Shown one piece after another: positions 1 through 9,106 of a stretch of DNA of 64,000 nt; position 1 is the stretch's first letter, and each line of letters begins with the position of its first letter. The notes below the pieces were generated by a model. It was not told the DNA's origin. It searched no databases and worked only from the letters and a program-made list of their open reading frames with translations. The DNA is from Ornithinimicrobium cerasi (lineage in GTDB: Bacteria > Actinomycetota > Actinomycetes > Actinomycetales > Dermatophilaceae), in the NCBI RefSeq assembly GCF_003702705.1, contig NZ_QZMN01000008.1, positions 124,001-188,000 on the forward strand. Reading direction: 5' to 3'. The position numbers were made by a program, and so were the translations under genes.

Positions 1-243
1 CGCATCAACCTCAACCGCACCGAGGAGGCCATCGCGACCGGCGCCGACCGGATCGCGATCGGCTGCCCGTTCTGCCGGGTCATGCTCTCCGACGGGCTGA
101 CCCAGAAGCAGTCCGAGGGTGCGCGCGAGGAGGTCGAGGTGGTCGACGTGGCGCAGATGCTCCTGGCCGCCGTGCGCCGGGGCGAGGATCCGGAGCGGGC
201 CGCCGGGACGCAGTCCCAGCCCGACCCCACCCCCGTCGCCTGA
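1..243 (+). CDS. (Fe-S)-binding reductase, C-terminal part only
   Basis: The last 80 codons of a gene whose start lies left of the window; it ends at TGA 241-243. A GCPFC motif sits at visible residues 21-25, followed by a helical stretch. This is the pattern of the final cysteine-rich (CCG) domain of heterodisulfide-reductase-like or glycolate-oxidase-like iron-sulfur proteins. In actinobacteria such proteins are membrane-associated electron-transfer reductases, and one is found in the dcd region of mycobacteria. The tail after the domain is rich in Pro, Gln and Thr and looks disordered. The gene converges on the carboxypeptidase gene 19 nt downstream. Family assignment is likely; the exact electron donor and acceptor cannot be judged from this piece. 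Confidence 0.75.
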   Translation, partial: RINLNRTEEAIATGADRIAIGCPFCRVMLSDGLTQKQSEGAREEVEVVDVAQMLLAAVRRGEDPERAAGTQSQPDPTPVA

Positions 244-262
244 GCTGTCCCGGCCGAGAGGG

Positions 263-1315
263 TCAGGGGCGGACGTCGGCCGCGCTCAGCGCGACCGCTG
301 CGTAGTTCTCCCAGTAGACCTCGCCCCGCAGGTGCATCGCCCAGGCTGCGCGCGGGCCGACGTAGCGCAGGTGCCACGGCTCGTAGGCGTAGCCGGTGAC
401 GTCCGCGCCACCCTCGGGGTAGCGGATGATGAAGCCGAACCGGTGCGCGTTCTCCGCGACCCACCGTCCCTCGGGGCTCTCGCCGAAGCAGGCGAAGCCG
501 CCGCAGGTGCCGGTGAGGTCCACGGCCAGGCCGAGCTGGTGCTCGCTGAACCCCGGTCGCGCCGACACCCGGTCGGCCTGCTCGGGACCGGACCGACGGA
601 CCCAGTCCTCGTAGGTCCCCGCCTGTGTCGCGTAGTCCCGGAACCCGGAGGTCACGGAGACGACCGGGTGCCCGGCCTCGCGCGCCGCCTCGACCAGCAG
701 CACGAGCTGGTCGGCGACCTCCGCGCGCGCCCGGTAGGGACCGTCGAACAACGGCACCAGGTCGTCCGGGGCGTAGTCGAGCGGTTCGATCCCCTGGTCG
801 CGGGTCAGCAGCGTGTAGAGGCGCTCCGGTTCACCGGCCTCCAGCTCGGTGGGCGGCAGGCCTGCCACGGCGGCGAACGGGTCGCAGGCCCACCAGACCA
901 CGGTGGGTCCGAACCGTTCCAGCCCGGCGCGGCCGGCGGCACCGGGGACCGGGCCCTCCGCCCGGCCGACCTCCTGCCCGGGGTCGCACAGGCTCTCCCG
1001 ACGAGCGTGCGGGGTGGACCGACCCGGTTCGCCCGGCACCGTCGGGGTGGCGACGGCGACCGGGGCACTCCGCAGAGCCGGCGCGGTCGGGGCGCCGACC
1101 GGGGCGTCGGCGGACACCGGGCTCACCGCCAGCATCGTGCCGCCCAGCGCACCGGCCACCAGGAGGCGGCCGACCGGTCGCCGGAAGGACCCTCGGACGT
1201 GCCGTCCCACCGGTCCGACAGGGTCGGCCGGGGCGCGGTGCCGCGGACCCCGCCGCGGCACCTGGTGGCGGGGGACCGTGCGGTGGCGCGGCGCAGCGGC
1301 TGGCCGGTGCCTCAT
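263..1315 (-). CDS. VanY-type D-alanyl-D-alanine carboxypeptidase (peptidase M15B)
   Basis: 350 aa, ATG start. A basic, Arg/Pro/His-rich N-terminus (about 1-50) precedes a hydrophobic segment (about 50-70), which fits export or N-terminal membrane anchoring with the enzyme outside. The C-terminal third has the M15B zinc signature: SGFRDY, then EHQLGLAVDL (the SxHxxGxAxD motif) and WHLRYVG near the end. The family trims the terminal D-Ala from peptidoglycan stem peptides. The middle (about 100-200) is variable and unassigned. It starts 10 nt after the dcd stop on the same strand, so the two are probably co-transcribed, with no obvious functional link. Family is firm; a vancomycin-resistance role is not implied, because no van regulators or ligases are nearby. 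Confidence 0.85.
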   Translation of the reverse strand: MRHRPAAAPRHRTVPRHQVPRRGPRHRAPADPVGPVGRHVRGSFRRPVGRLLVAGALGGTMLAVSPVSADAPVGAPTAPALRSAPVAVATPTVPGEPGRSTPHARRESLCDPGQEVGRAEGPVPGAAGRAGLERFGPTVVWWACDPFAAVAGLPPTELEAGEPERLYTLLTRDQGIEPLDYAPDDLVPLFDGPYRARAEVADQLVLLVEAAREAGHPVVSVTSGFRDYATQAGTYEDWVRRSGPEQADRVSARPGFSEHQLGLAVDLTGTCGGFACFGESPEGRWVAENAHRFGFIIRYPEGGADVTGYAYEPWHLRYVGPRAAWAMHLRGEVYWENYAAVALSAADVRP

Positions 1316-1325
1316 GGTGCGGTCA

Positions 1326-1907
1326 TCACCCGTTCACCGGCGTCCGGTGGAAGTTCTGGAAGGAGCGGCTGGCGGTGGGTCCGCGCTGCCCCTGGTAGTG
1401 GCTGCCCCGCGGGTCCGAGCCGTAGGGGTGCTCGGAGGGAGAGCTGAGCTGGAAGAAGCACAGCTGCCCGATCTTCATGCCGGGGTGCAGCACGATCGGC
1501 AGCGTCGCCACGTTCGACAGCTCCAGGGTCACGTGCCCGGTGAACCCGGGATCGACGAACCCGGCGGTCGCGTGCGTGAGCAGACCGAGCCGCCCCAGCG
1601 AGCTCTTGCCCTCCACCCGCGCGGCGATGTCGTCGGGCAGCGTGACCTCCTCGAACGTGGACCCGAGGACGAACTCACCCGGGTGCAGCACGAAGCTCTC
1701 CCCGCTGTCCACCTCGACCAGCCGCGTCAGGTCCGGCTGCTCCAGCGCGGGGTCGATGACGGGGTACTTGTGGTTGTCGAAGAGCCGGAAGAACCGGTCG
1801 AGGCGGACGTCCACGCTCGAGGGCTGCACCATGCCGGGCTCCCACGGGGCGAGACGGACGCGTCCGGCGTCGACCTGGGCCCGGATGTCACGGTCGGAGA
1901 GCAGCAC
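1326..1907 (-). CDS. dcd: dCTP deaminase (probably bifunctional, dUMP-forming)
   Basis: 193 aa, the normal family length. The family core is intact: the N-terminal MLLSDRDI, the nucleotide-binding SSLGRLGLL, the VDPGFTG segment and TLELSN with the catalytic Glu. Dcd deaminates dCTP to supply dUMP for thymidylate. The mycobacterial relatives also hydrolyse the triphosphate, giving dUMP directly; that bifunctionality is inferred here by kinship only. The GTG start at 1907 lies 7 nt after a minus-strand TTAGGT hexamer (1915-1920) with no Shine-Dalgarno between, so a leaderless transcript is likely. The VanY-like gene follows after 10 nt. Confidence 0.95.
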   Translation of the reverse strand: MLLSDRDIRAQVDAGRVRLAPWEPGMVQPSSVDVRLDRFFRLFDNHKYPVIDPALEQPDLTRLVEVDSGESFVLHPGEFVLGSTFEEVTLPDDIAARVEGKSSLGRLGLLTHATAGFVDPGFTGHVTLELSNVATLPIVLHPGMKIGQLCFFQLSSPSEHPYGSDPRGSHYQGQRGPTASRSFQNFHRTPVNG

Positions 1908-1932
1908 GTGGACAACCTAACGGTGGGTCGGC

Positions 1933-1961
1933 TTGGAGGCGACGGGCGGGGCGGTTAGTAT
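1933..1961 (+). promoter_or_regulatory. Promoter of tRNA-Gly
   Basis: A TTGGAG hexamer at 1933-1938 and TAGTAT at 1956-1961 are separated by exactly 17 bp. The predicted start site is near 1968, about 20 nt before the mature tRNA. This is the best sigma-70-like promoter in this part of the window. Confidence 0.65.
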
Positions 1962-1988
1962 GACGTCCCGGCCCGCTTCCTGGGCCTC

Positions 1989-2059
1989 GCGGGCGTAGTT
2001 CAATGGTAGAACATCAGCTTCCCAAGCTGAATACGCGAGTTCGATTCTCGTCGCCCGCT
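1989..2059 (+). tRNA. tRNA-Gly (anticodon CCC)
   Basis: 71 nt cloverleaf. The acceptor stem GCGGGCG (1989-1995) pairs with CGCCCGC (2052-2058), followed by discriminator T. The anticodon loop TTCCCAA gives anticodon CCC, flanked by the stem TCAGC/GCTGA. The T loop contains GTTCGATTC. CCA is not encoded. The gene reads GGG glycine codons. Confidence 0.97.
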
Positions 2060-2069
2060 CCGCTCCCCC

Positions 2070-2444
2070 TCAGGCCAGGACCTCACGGTCGTCGATGCCG
2101 TCGGAGTGGCTGCGCACCCACTGCCCGTAGTCGGACAGCGCGTGGGTGACCGGCACGGCGATGATCTCCGGCACGTCGTAGCGGTGCTGGTGGCGCACCG
2201 CCTCGGCCACCCGCGGGAACGCCTCGGCCGTCGTCTTGACCAGCAGCAGCCACTCCTGCGCGCGGTGCACCTCCCCCTGCCACACGTAGACCGAGGCCAT
2301 CGGGCCCAGCACCTGGACGCAGGCCGCCAGCTGCCGGGCCACCAGGTCGTTCGCGATGCGCTGGGCCGCCTCGGGGTCGGGCACGGTGACGTGGGCCTCG
2401 ACGAGCGCAGGCTGCTCGGCGGGGATCGAGGGAGGGGAGTCCAT
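2070..2444 (-). CDS. cutA: Divalent-cation tolerance protein CutA
   Basis: 124 aa, typical for the small trimeric CutA1 fold. Recognisable segments are VTVPDPEAAQRIANDLV near the N-terminus, LAACVQVLGPMASVYVWQGEV in the middle and VPEIIAVPVTHALSDYGQWV near the C-terminus. CutA was linked to copper tolerance in E. coli, but its biochemical role is unsettled. The ATG at 2444 was chosen because the family begins there; the reading frame is open further upstream but enters the divergent acyl-CoA synthetase promoter. A CATACT hexamer lies 8 nt before the ATG, so leaderless transcription is possible. Confidence 0.92.
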   Translation of the reverse strand: MDSPPSIPAEQPALVEAHVTVPDPEAAQRIANDLVARQLAACVQVLGPMASVYVWQGEVHRAQEWLLLVKTTAEAFPRVAEAVRHQHRYDVPEIIAVPVTHALSDYGQWVRSHSDGIDDREVLA

Positions 2445-2501
2445 GGCACATGAGTATGCCCATCCGTCCGGTCGGTCGGCGCGGCAGGGCAGGATGGGCC
2501 C

Positions 2502-4157
2502 ATGGAAGCCACCGGCGTCTCCCTCCCCGAGCCGTCCTACGCCAGCGGACGGGTCGACATACCCCTCCTCGAGCGGACCATCGGTGACACGCTGGACGCG
2601 ACCGCGCGCGCCCACCACGACCGTGAGGCCCTGGTGGACGCCGCCACCGGGCGGCGCTGGACCTACGGGGAGCTGCTCGGCGACGTGGAGCGGGTGGCCC
2701 GTGGGCTCATCGCCTCGGGCGTGCGCACCGGTGACCGCGTCGGGATCTGGGCGCCCAACTGCGCCGAGTGGACGATCGTCCAGCTGGCGACCGCCAAGCT
2801 GGGCGTCATCCTCGTCAACATCAACCCCGCCTACCGCACCCACGAGCTGGCGTTCGTGCTCAACCAGGCCGGGGTGCGGATGCTCGTCGTCGCCGAGGAG
2901 TTCCGGGGCAGCGACTACCCGGCGATGGTGGAGGAGGTGCTCCCGGGGTGCCCGTCGCTGGCCCGCACCGTCGTCATCGGGCAGGACAGCTGGCGTGAGC
3001 TCCTGCAGAACTCCACCCAGGTGACCCGGTCACGGCTGCACGAGATCCAGAGCACGCTCTCCCCCGACGACCCCGTCAACATCCAGTACACCTCCGGCAC
3101 CACGGGCTTCCCCAAGGGCGCGACCCTCTCGCACCGCAACATCCTCAACAACGGGTTCTTCGTCGGCCAGGGCTGCGGCTACACGCAGGAGGACCGGATC
3201 TGCATCCCGGTGCCGTTCTACCACTGCTTCGGCATGGTGATGGGCAACCTCGCGGCGGTCACGCACGGCGCCTGCATGGTCATCCCCGGTCCTGGCTTCG
3301 ACGCCGCCGCGACGCTGCGCGCCGTGCGTGACGAGCAGTGCACCTCCCTCTACGGGGTGCCGACGATGTTCATCGCCGAGCTGGAGCTCATCGACGCCGG
3401 CGGGGAGTTCTCGGTCGCCGACCTGGCCAGCGTCCGCACCGGGATCATGGCCGGTTCCCTGTGCCCCGCGTCGGTGATGCAGCGGCTCATCGACGCCGGC
3501 GTCACCGACATGACCATCTGCTACGGGATGACCGAGACCTCGCCGGTGTCGACGCAGACCTCGCCCCGCGACCCCTTCGAGAAGAAGGTCGGCACCGTCG
3601 GCCGGGTCGGCCCCCACCTGGAGCTCAAGATCGTCGACCCGGCGACCCGCGAGATCGTGCGGCGGGGACGGCCGGGCGAGCTGTGCACCAAGGGCTACTC
3701 GGTGATGGTCGGCTACTGGGAGCAGCCCGACCGGACCAACGAGGTCATCCGCGACGGGTGGATGGCCACCGGGGACATCGCGGTCATGGACGAGGGCGGC
3801 TACGTCGAGGTCACCGGCCGGATCAAGGACCTGGTGATCCGCGGCGGGGAGAACATCTACCCCCGCGAGGTCGAGGAGTTCCTCATGGGGCACCCCGACG
3901 TCGTCGACGCCCAGGTCGTCGGCGTGCCCGACGAGCGCTACGGCGAGGAGCTGATGGCGTGGCTGCGCCTGCGGCCCGGCGCTGCGCCGCTGACGGCCGA
4001 GGACGTGCGGGCCTTCGCCAGCGGCCGGCTGGCGCACTTCAAGGTGCCTCGCTACGTCCAGGTGATCGACGAGTTCCCGATGACCGTCACCGGGAAGGTG
4101 CGCAAGGTCGAGCTGCGCGAGCAGGCCCGGACGATCCTCGGCGGGACCCAGGACTGA
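2502..4157 (+). CDS. Acyl-CoA synthetase, AMP-binding (FadD/ACSF2-like)
   Basis: 551 aa, the usual length. The adenylate-forming signature YTSGTTGFPKG is at about residues 196-206, the A5 motif YGMTETSP at about 345, ATGDIA and the hinge GRIKDLVIRGGENIYP at about 440-455, and the C-terminal catalytic lysine segment TVTGKVRKVELRE near 535. The enzyme makes an acyl-AMP, then an acyl-CoA. Sequence style resembles medium- to long-chain fatty acyl ligases, but substrate length cannot be read from sequence. The gene is divergent from cutA (57 nt between starts) and converges on the SDR gene. It probably feeds beta-oxidation together with the FadE5-like enzyme encoded at 15.1 kb. Confidence 0.9.
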   Translation: MEATGVSLPEPSYASGRVDIPLLERTIGDTLDATARAHHDREALVDAATGRRWTYGELLGDVERVARGLIASGVRTGDRVGIWAPNCAEWTIVQLATAKLGVILVNINPAYRTHELAFVLNQAGVRMLVVAEEFRGSDYPAMVEEVLPGCPSLARTVVIGQDSWRELLQNSTQVTRSRLHEIQSTLSPDDPVNIQYTSGTTGFPKGATLSHRNILNNGFFVGQGCGYTQEDRICIPVPFYHCFGMVMGNLAAVTHGACMVIPGPGFDAAATLRAVRDEQCTSLYGVPTMFIAELELIDAGGEFSVADLASVRTGIMAGSLCPASVMQRLIDAGVTDMTICYGMTETSPVSTQTSPRDPFEKKVGTVGRVGPHLELKIVDPATREIVRRGRPGELCTKGYSVMVGYWEQPDRTNEVIRDGWMATGDIAVMDEGGYVEVTGRIKDLVIRGGENIYPREVEEFLMGHPDVVDAQVVGVPDERYGEELMAWLRLRPGAAPLTAEDVRAFASGRLAHFKVPRYVQVIDEFPMTVTGKVRKVELREQARTILGGTQD

Positions 4158-4166
4158 GCCGCACCG

Positions 4167-4958
4167 TCAGGAGAACGGCGGCGTGAACCTGCCGTCGACG
4201 GCCGTCCACCCGCCGTCGACCATCACCTGGGAGCCGGTGACGAAGGACGCCGCGTCGGAGGCGAGCCAGCACACCGCGCCCACCATCTCCTCCGGCCGTG
4301 CCCACCGGCCGAGCGCGGACTTCTCGGCGTACGCCCGCCCCCATGCCTCGTCGTCGCGGATCTGCTGCGTCAGCGGCGTCTCCACCACTCCCGGCGCGAC
4401 GGCGTTGACCCGCACTCCGGCCGGCCCGAGCTCGGCAGCCCAGGTGCGCACGAGCTGCATCACGCCCGCCTTCGTCGCGGCGTACACCCCCTGTCCCGGC
4501 TCCACCGTCACCGCACGGATCGAGGTGAGCGCCACGACGGACCCGCTCCCCCGCTCCACCATCCGCGGCGCGAACGCCCGGACCACGTCGAAGGTCGCGC
4601 GCAGGTTGAGCGAGACGACCCGGTCGAACTCCTCGGCCGTGTAGTCGAGCAGCCGCTTGCGCACGTTGACCGCGGCCGTCAGCACGAGCACGTCGACGTC
4701 GCCGAGCTCCGCGGCCAGCCGCCCCAGCGGGGCGGGGTCGAGCACGTCGACGGGGTATGCCGTGTGCGCCCGGGTCTGGCTGTGCGGCAGGCGGTCCCGG
4801 GTCTGCGCGGCCGCAGCCAGGTCCTTGTCGAGACAGGTGACGCGGGCGCCCTGGGCGGCCAGGCCGGCGGCGATCTCGGAGCCGATGCCGCCGCAGCCGA
4901 CGACGACGGCGTGGCGCCCGTCGAGCCGGAACATCTGCGCGTAGTCGAGGGACGTCAT
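4167..4958 (-). CDS. Short-chain dehydrogenase/reductase (SDR)
   Basis: 263 aa classical SDR. The Rossmann glycine motif GCGGIG is near residue 19, NAG is replaced by AAV (TAAVN), the serine is in LTSIR, and the catalytic pair is Tyr159 and Lys163 (YAATK). The C-terminal GSQVMVDGGW closes the fold. Such enzymes are NAD(P)-dependent oxidoreductases of sugars, alcohols or acyl intermediates; the substrate is unknown. The ATG at 4958 fits the family start, although the reading frame stays open for hundreds of bases upstream. No strong ribosome site is visible. It lies 26 nt downstream of purU on the same strand. Confidence 0.88.
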   Translation of the reverse strand: MTSLDYAQMFRLDGRHAVVVGCGGIGSEIAAGLAAQGARVTCLDKDLAAAAQTRDRLPHSQTRAHTAYPVDVLDPAPLGRLAAELGDVDVLVLTAAVNVRKRLLDYTAEEFDRVVSLNLRATFDVVRAFAPRMVERGSGSVVALTSIRAVTVEPGQGVYAATKAGVMQLVRTWAAELGPAGVRVNAVAPGVVETPLTQQIRDDEAWGRAYAEKSALGRWARPEEMVGAVCWLASDAASFVTGSQVMVDGGWTAVDGRFTPPFS

Positions 4959-4984
4959 ACCGCAGGAGTGTGTCAGGTGGGCGG

Positions 4985-5851
4985 TCAGTTGAAGACGATG
5001 GTGCGCCCGCCGCGCAGCACGACGCGGTGCTCGGCGTGCCAGCGGATGGCGCGGGAGAACGCCGCGGCCTCGAGCTCCTGGCCCTGCTGGGCCAGCTGCT
5101 CGGGGGTGAGGCGGTGGTCGACCCGGCGGAAGTCCTGCTCGATGATCGGCCCCTCGTCGAGGTCTGCGGTCACGTAGTGGGCGGTGGCGCCGATGACCTT
5201 GACCCCCCGGTCGTGCGCCTGGGTGTAGGGGCGGGCGCCCTTGAAGCTGGGCAGCAGGGAGTGGTGGATGTTGATGATGCGCCCGGAGTGGTCGGCGCAC
5301 AGGTCGGCCGAGAGCACCTGCATGTAGCGGGCGAGCGCGATGGTGTCCACCGCGTGCTCGGCGACCAGCTCGCGCAGGCGCGCCTCGGCCTGCGGCTTGG
5401 TGCCGGCGGTGACCGGGACGTGGTGGAAGGGGATGCCGTGCCACTCCGCGAGGTCCCGGAAGTCCTCGTGGTTGGAGACGATCGCGGGGATGGTCACCGG
5501 GAGCTGGCCCGTGCGCGTGCGGAAGAGCAGGTCGTTGAGGCAGTGGCCCATCCGGCTCACGAGCACCAGCACCCGGTGCGGCACGCTGCGGTCGTGCACC
5601 TGCCACTGGCCGTCGAGCTCGTCGACCACCGGGGCCAGGGCGTCGCGCAGGACCGCCACGTCGACCGCGTCGCCCTCCCGGGCGGCCTCGATGCGCAGGT
5701 GGAACTCCCCGGTGCTCGGGTCGGCGAACTGCTGGCTGTCGGTGATGGACAGGTCCTGCTCGAGGAGCGCGCCGGTGACCGCGTGCACGATCCCGCGGCG
5801 GTCCGGGCAGGAGAGGGTCAGGACGAAGGTGCGGCCGGGTTCGGAGGTCAC
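4985..5851 (-). CDS. purU: Formyltetrahydrofolate deformylase
   Basis: 288 aa. The N-terminal ACT domain (about 5-80) opens with VLTLSCPDRRGIVHAV. The formyl-transferase-fold catalytic domain follows (about 90-280), with MGHCLNDLL, SNHEDFRDLAEWHGIPFHH, NIHHSLLPSFKGARPY and a catalytic Asp region HYVTADLDEGPIIEQD. It releases formate from 10-formyl-THF, balancing one-carbon pools. I chose the GTG at 5851 because the ACT domain then starts as usual. A second GTG at 5875 would add 8 residues and overlap the upstream gene by 14 nt. It is probably co-transcribed with the P1 peptidase gene. Confidence 0.93.
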   Translation of the reverse strand: MTSEPGRTFVLTLSCPDRRGIVHAVTGALLEQDLSITDSQQFADPSTGEFHLRIEAAREGDAVDVAVLRDALAPVVDELDGQWQVHDRSVPHRVLVLVSRMGHCLNDLLFRTRTGQLPVTIPAIVSNHEDFRDLAEWHGIPFHHVPVTAGTKPQAEARLRELVAEHAVDTIALARYMQVLSADLCADHSGRIINIHHSLLPSFKGARPYTQAHDRGVKVIGATAHYVTADLDEGPIIEQDFRRVDHRLTPEQLAQQGQELEAAAFSRAIRWHAEHRVVLRGGRTIVFN

Positions 5852-5861
5852 GGTGGGGAGT

Positions 5862-6999
<1,138 letters not shown>

Positions 7000-7010
<11 letters not shown>

Positions 7011-7635
7011 GGGTCGTCTCCTGGGGGTCGCGGGTGGTCTCGCCCGGGGCGGGCAGCGAGTCGTCGGCGAGGATGGCGACCAGCCGCCACAGCCGACGCG
7101 GCTCCTCGGTGGGCCGGCGGCTGCGCTCGACCGCCTGCGACATGACGTCCTGGAGCGTGTCGGAGAGCCACCGCGCATCCTCCTGGGTCAGCTCCACCAG
7201 GCCGGTCTGGATGGCGGCGCGGGGCGTGGTGTCGCGGCCGCTGCCCCAGTCGGGGGCCCAGGCGGTGACGCGCGCGACGAGGTCGTGCAGGTCGAGGGCC
7301 TCCTGGTCCAGGAAGGAGCGCAGCACCAGCTCGTCCTCCGGGCTGGGCGGGGTCGCCGGCGTGGGGATCGTGTAGCCGCTGCCCGCCGCCATCCACACGC
7401 GGTCCCGCCGGTCACGGGCGTGCTCGGGCGCCTCGACGATGAGCCCGGCACCGGCCAGCTGGCGGAGGTGGAAGCTCACCGAGTTGGCCGGGGCACCCAC
7501 GAGCTCGGCCAGGTCGGCCGCCCGGCGGGGCACGTCCTCGTGCATGAGCTCGAGGATCCGACGGCGCAGCGGGTGCGAGACCGCCTTGAGCATCGGCGAC
7601 GTGAGCCGGACGGTACGTGGGTCCTCGGAGGCCAT
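7000..7635 (-). CDS. ArsR-family winged-helix repressor
   Basis: 211 aa. Residues about 12-75 form the winged helix: LKAVSHPLRRRILELM, then SVSFHLRQLAGAGLI as recognition helix. No metal-binding Cys pairs are seen in the DNA-binding domain, so it is probably a non-metal member. The C-terminal half (about 90-200) is acidic and alpha-helical with many Trp, a likely ligand or dimerisation domain. It is divergent from the MFS transporter gene, and a palindromic site lies between them, so it most likely represses that gene and itself. It is coupled to the P1 peptidase gene downstream. Confidence 0.85.
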
Positions 7636-7666
7636 GAAGGCAGCCTAGCCGAACTCGCAAAGAAAG

Positions 7667-7709
7667 TTGCGCAATATCCATTGCGCAATTTTGTGTGCGG
7701 GTCTACCGT
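7667..7709 (+). promoter_or_regulatory. ArsR operator overlapping a leaderless MFS promoter
   Basis: A 9-bp inverted repeat TTGCGCAAT (7667-7675) / ATTGCGCAA (7680-7688) is separated by 4 nt; each half contains the palindrome TTGCGCAA. The right half supplies a -35 TTGCGC (7681-7686), followed after 17 bp by -10 TACCGT (7704-7709), which is 6 nt before the MFS ATG. A bound repressor would block the -35 element. Visible directly; the repressor assignment is inference. Confidence 0.8.
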
Positions 7710-7715
7710 CTGAGC

Positions 7716-9008
7716 ATGAGCACGAGCACCGCGGCCGAAGCCGCCCCCCAGACCCCCGATCCCGACGGGACCACCCCCGCTCCCGTCCCCCTGCCGCTGT
7801 GGCGCTCCGGTCCCTATCTGGCCTGGCTGCTGAGCGACACCGGCCAGGCGCTCGGGTCCGCGCTGCAGTTCTTCCTCGTCCCGCTGCTCGTCGTCCTCGT
7901 CACCGGGGACGCGGCGGCGGCCGGCACCGTCGCCGCCGTCGGCCTCGGCGGCCGGGTCGCCACGACCCTCCTCGGCGGGGTGCTCGCCGACCGGCACGAC
8001 CTGCGCAGCCTCATGGTCCTCAGCGGCCTGCTGGCCGCCGCCGTCGTCACGGGCATGGTCGCCGTGGTCGGCCTGGACCTGGGGCTGGTGGCCCTCGGCG
8101 TGCTCAACCTGCTGGCGGGCATCCGTGCCGGGCTGCTCGCCGGCGCGTCCGACGCCGCGCTCAAGCAGGTCGTCCCCTCCGGGCAGCTGCCGGGCGCGTC
8201 GGCCGCCAACCAGGCCCGTGACGCCGCGGTGTCGATGGGTGGCCCTCCGCTGGCCGGCCTGCTGCTCGGTCTCGGCGCGGTGCCCGCGCTGCTGGCCGCG
8301 GCGGCCGCCTACCTCGTCGCTGCGGCGGGCGCGCTGGTGCTGCGGGGGGACTTCCGGCCCGAGCCCGCGGCAGGACCCTCCTCGATCCGTGCGGACGTGG
8401 TGTCCGGGCTCCGCTGGCTGTGGGCTCGGCCCGAGCTGCGCCGGGTGATGGGCGTCGCGCTGCTGCTCAACCTGGGTCTGAACGCGGCCGTCACCACGCT
8501 GCTCTACCACCTGGCGACCACCGGCGAGGACCCGGCGCGGATCGGCCTGGTCTCGACGTCGATCGGGGTGGGCATGCTGGTCGGCGCCGTCGCCGCCGCC
8601 CCCCTGGTGCAGCGCCTGCCCTCCGGCTGGGTGGCGATGGCCGGGATGACGATGGCGGGGCTGTCGATGCTCGTGCTGCCGTTCGTGCCCGGCTTCTGGG
8701 GCCGGCTGGCGGTCCTCGCCGTCGGCATCCTCGGGGCACCGGCCACCAACGCGGCCATGATGAGCTACCTGATGCACCGGACGCCGCGCGCGGTGCTGGG
8801 GAGGGTGATGAGCGCTGCCCAGCTGGTCTCCGCCGGCGCCACGCCGCTCGCCCCCGTCGTGGCGGGCTTCGGCCTCGCGCTGCTGGGGCTGCGGCCGACG
8901 CTGCTCGTCTGCGCGGCGGTCTGCCTGCTCGCCGTCGCGGCGGTGCTCACCAGCCGGGCGCTGCGCACCCTCCCCCGCCCGGCGCAGTGGGACCGGGCCG
9001 AGGCGTGA
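7716..9008 (+). CDS. MFS transporter, probable efflux pump
   Basis: 430 aa with about 12 hydrophobic segments. After an N-terminal cytoplasmic tail rich in Ala/Pro (1-30) comes TM1. The MFS motif A between TM2 and TM3 is visible as GGVLADRHDLR. The ATG at 7716 was chosen because it lies 6 nt after a -10 box, giving a leaderless message; a GTG 21 nt upstream would start inside the promoter. Divergence from an ArsR-type repressor with a palindromic operator in the -35 region suggests an inducible exporter of a toxic or signalling small molecule. The substrate cannot be deduced. Confidence 0.85.
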   Translation: MSTSTAAEAAPQTPDPDGTTPAPVPLPLWRSGPYLAWLLSDTGQALGSALQFFLVPLLVVLVTGDAAAAGTVAAVGLGGRVATTLLGGVLADRHDLRSLMVLSGLLAAAVVTGMVAVVGLDLGLVALGVLNLLAGIRAGLLAGASDAALKQVVPSGQLPGASAANQARDAAVSMGGPPLAGLLLGLGAVPALLAAAAAYLVAAAGALVLRGDFRPEPAAGPSSIRADVVSGLRWLWARPELRRVMGVALLLNLGLNAAVTTLLYHLATTGEDPARIGLVSTSIGVGMLVGAVAAAPLVQRLPSGWVAMAGMTMAGLSMLVLPFVPGFWGRLAVLAVGILGAPATNAAMMSYLMHRTPRAVLGRVMSAAQLVSAGATPLAPVVAGFGLALLGLRPTLLVCAAVCLLAVAAVLTSRALRTLPRPAQWDRAEA

Positions 9009-9024
9009 GGACGCCTGTGCGCTT

Positions 9025-9070
9025 CTGTCGTGTCACGGTCATCGCCCTGACGACGTCCGTGACACGACAG
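9025..9070. terminator. Perfect 14-bp inverted repeat after the MFS gene
   Basis: CTGTCGTGTCACGG (9025-9038) and its exact reverse complement (9057-9070) enclose an 18-nt loop. It lies between convergent genes (MFS on plus, dppF on minus), so a bidirectional terminator is likely. There is no T-run on either side, so a protein-binding dyad is an alternative. Confidence 0.6.
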
Positions 9071-9106
9071 GACCGCACATCGATCCCCGTGGGCGACCGG
9101 CGGGCC

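Noticed and set aside
263-1315. Vancomycin resistance locus
   Set aside because: Only a VanY-type carboxypeptidase is present, without vanHAX ligases or vanRS; such peptidases are normal wall enzymes.
119-1447. Large plus-strand open frame opposite the carboxypeptidase gene
   Set aside because: Arg/Pro/Gly-rich shadow of the minus-strand genes, with no domain and no ribosome site.
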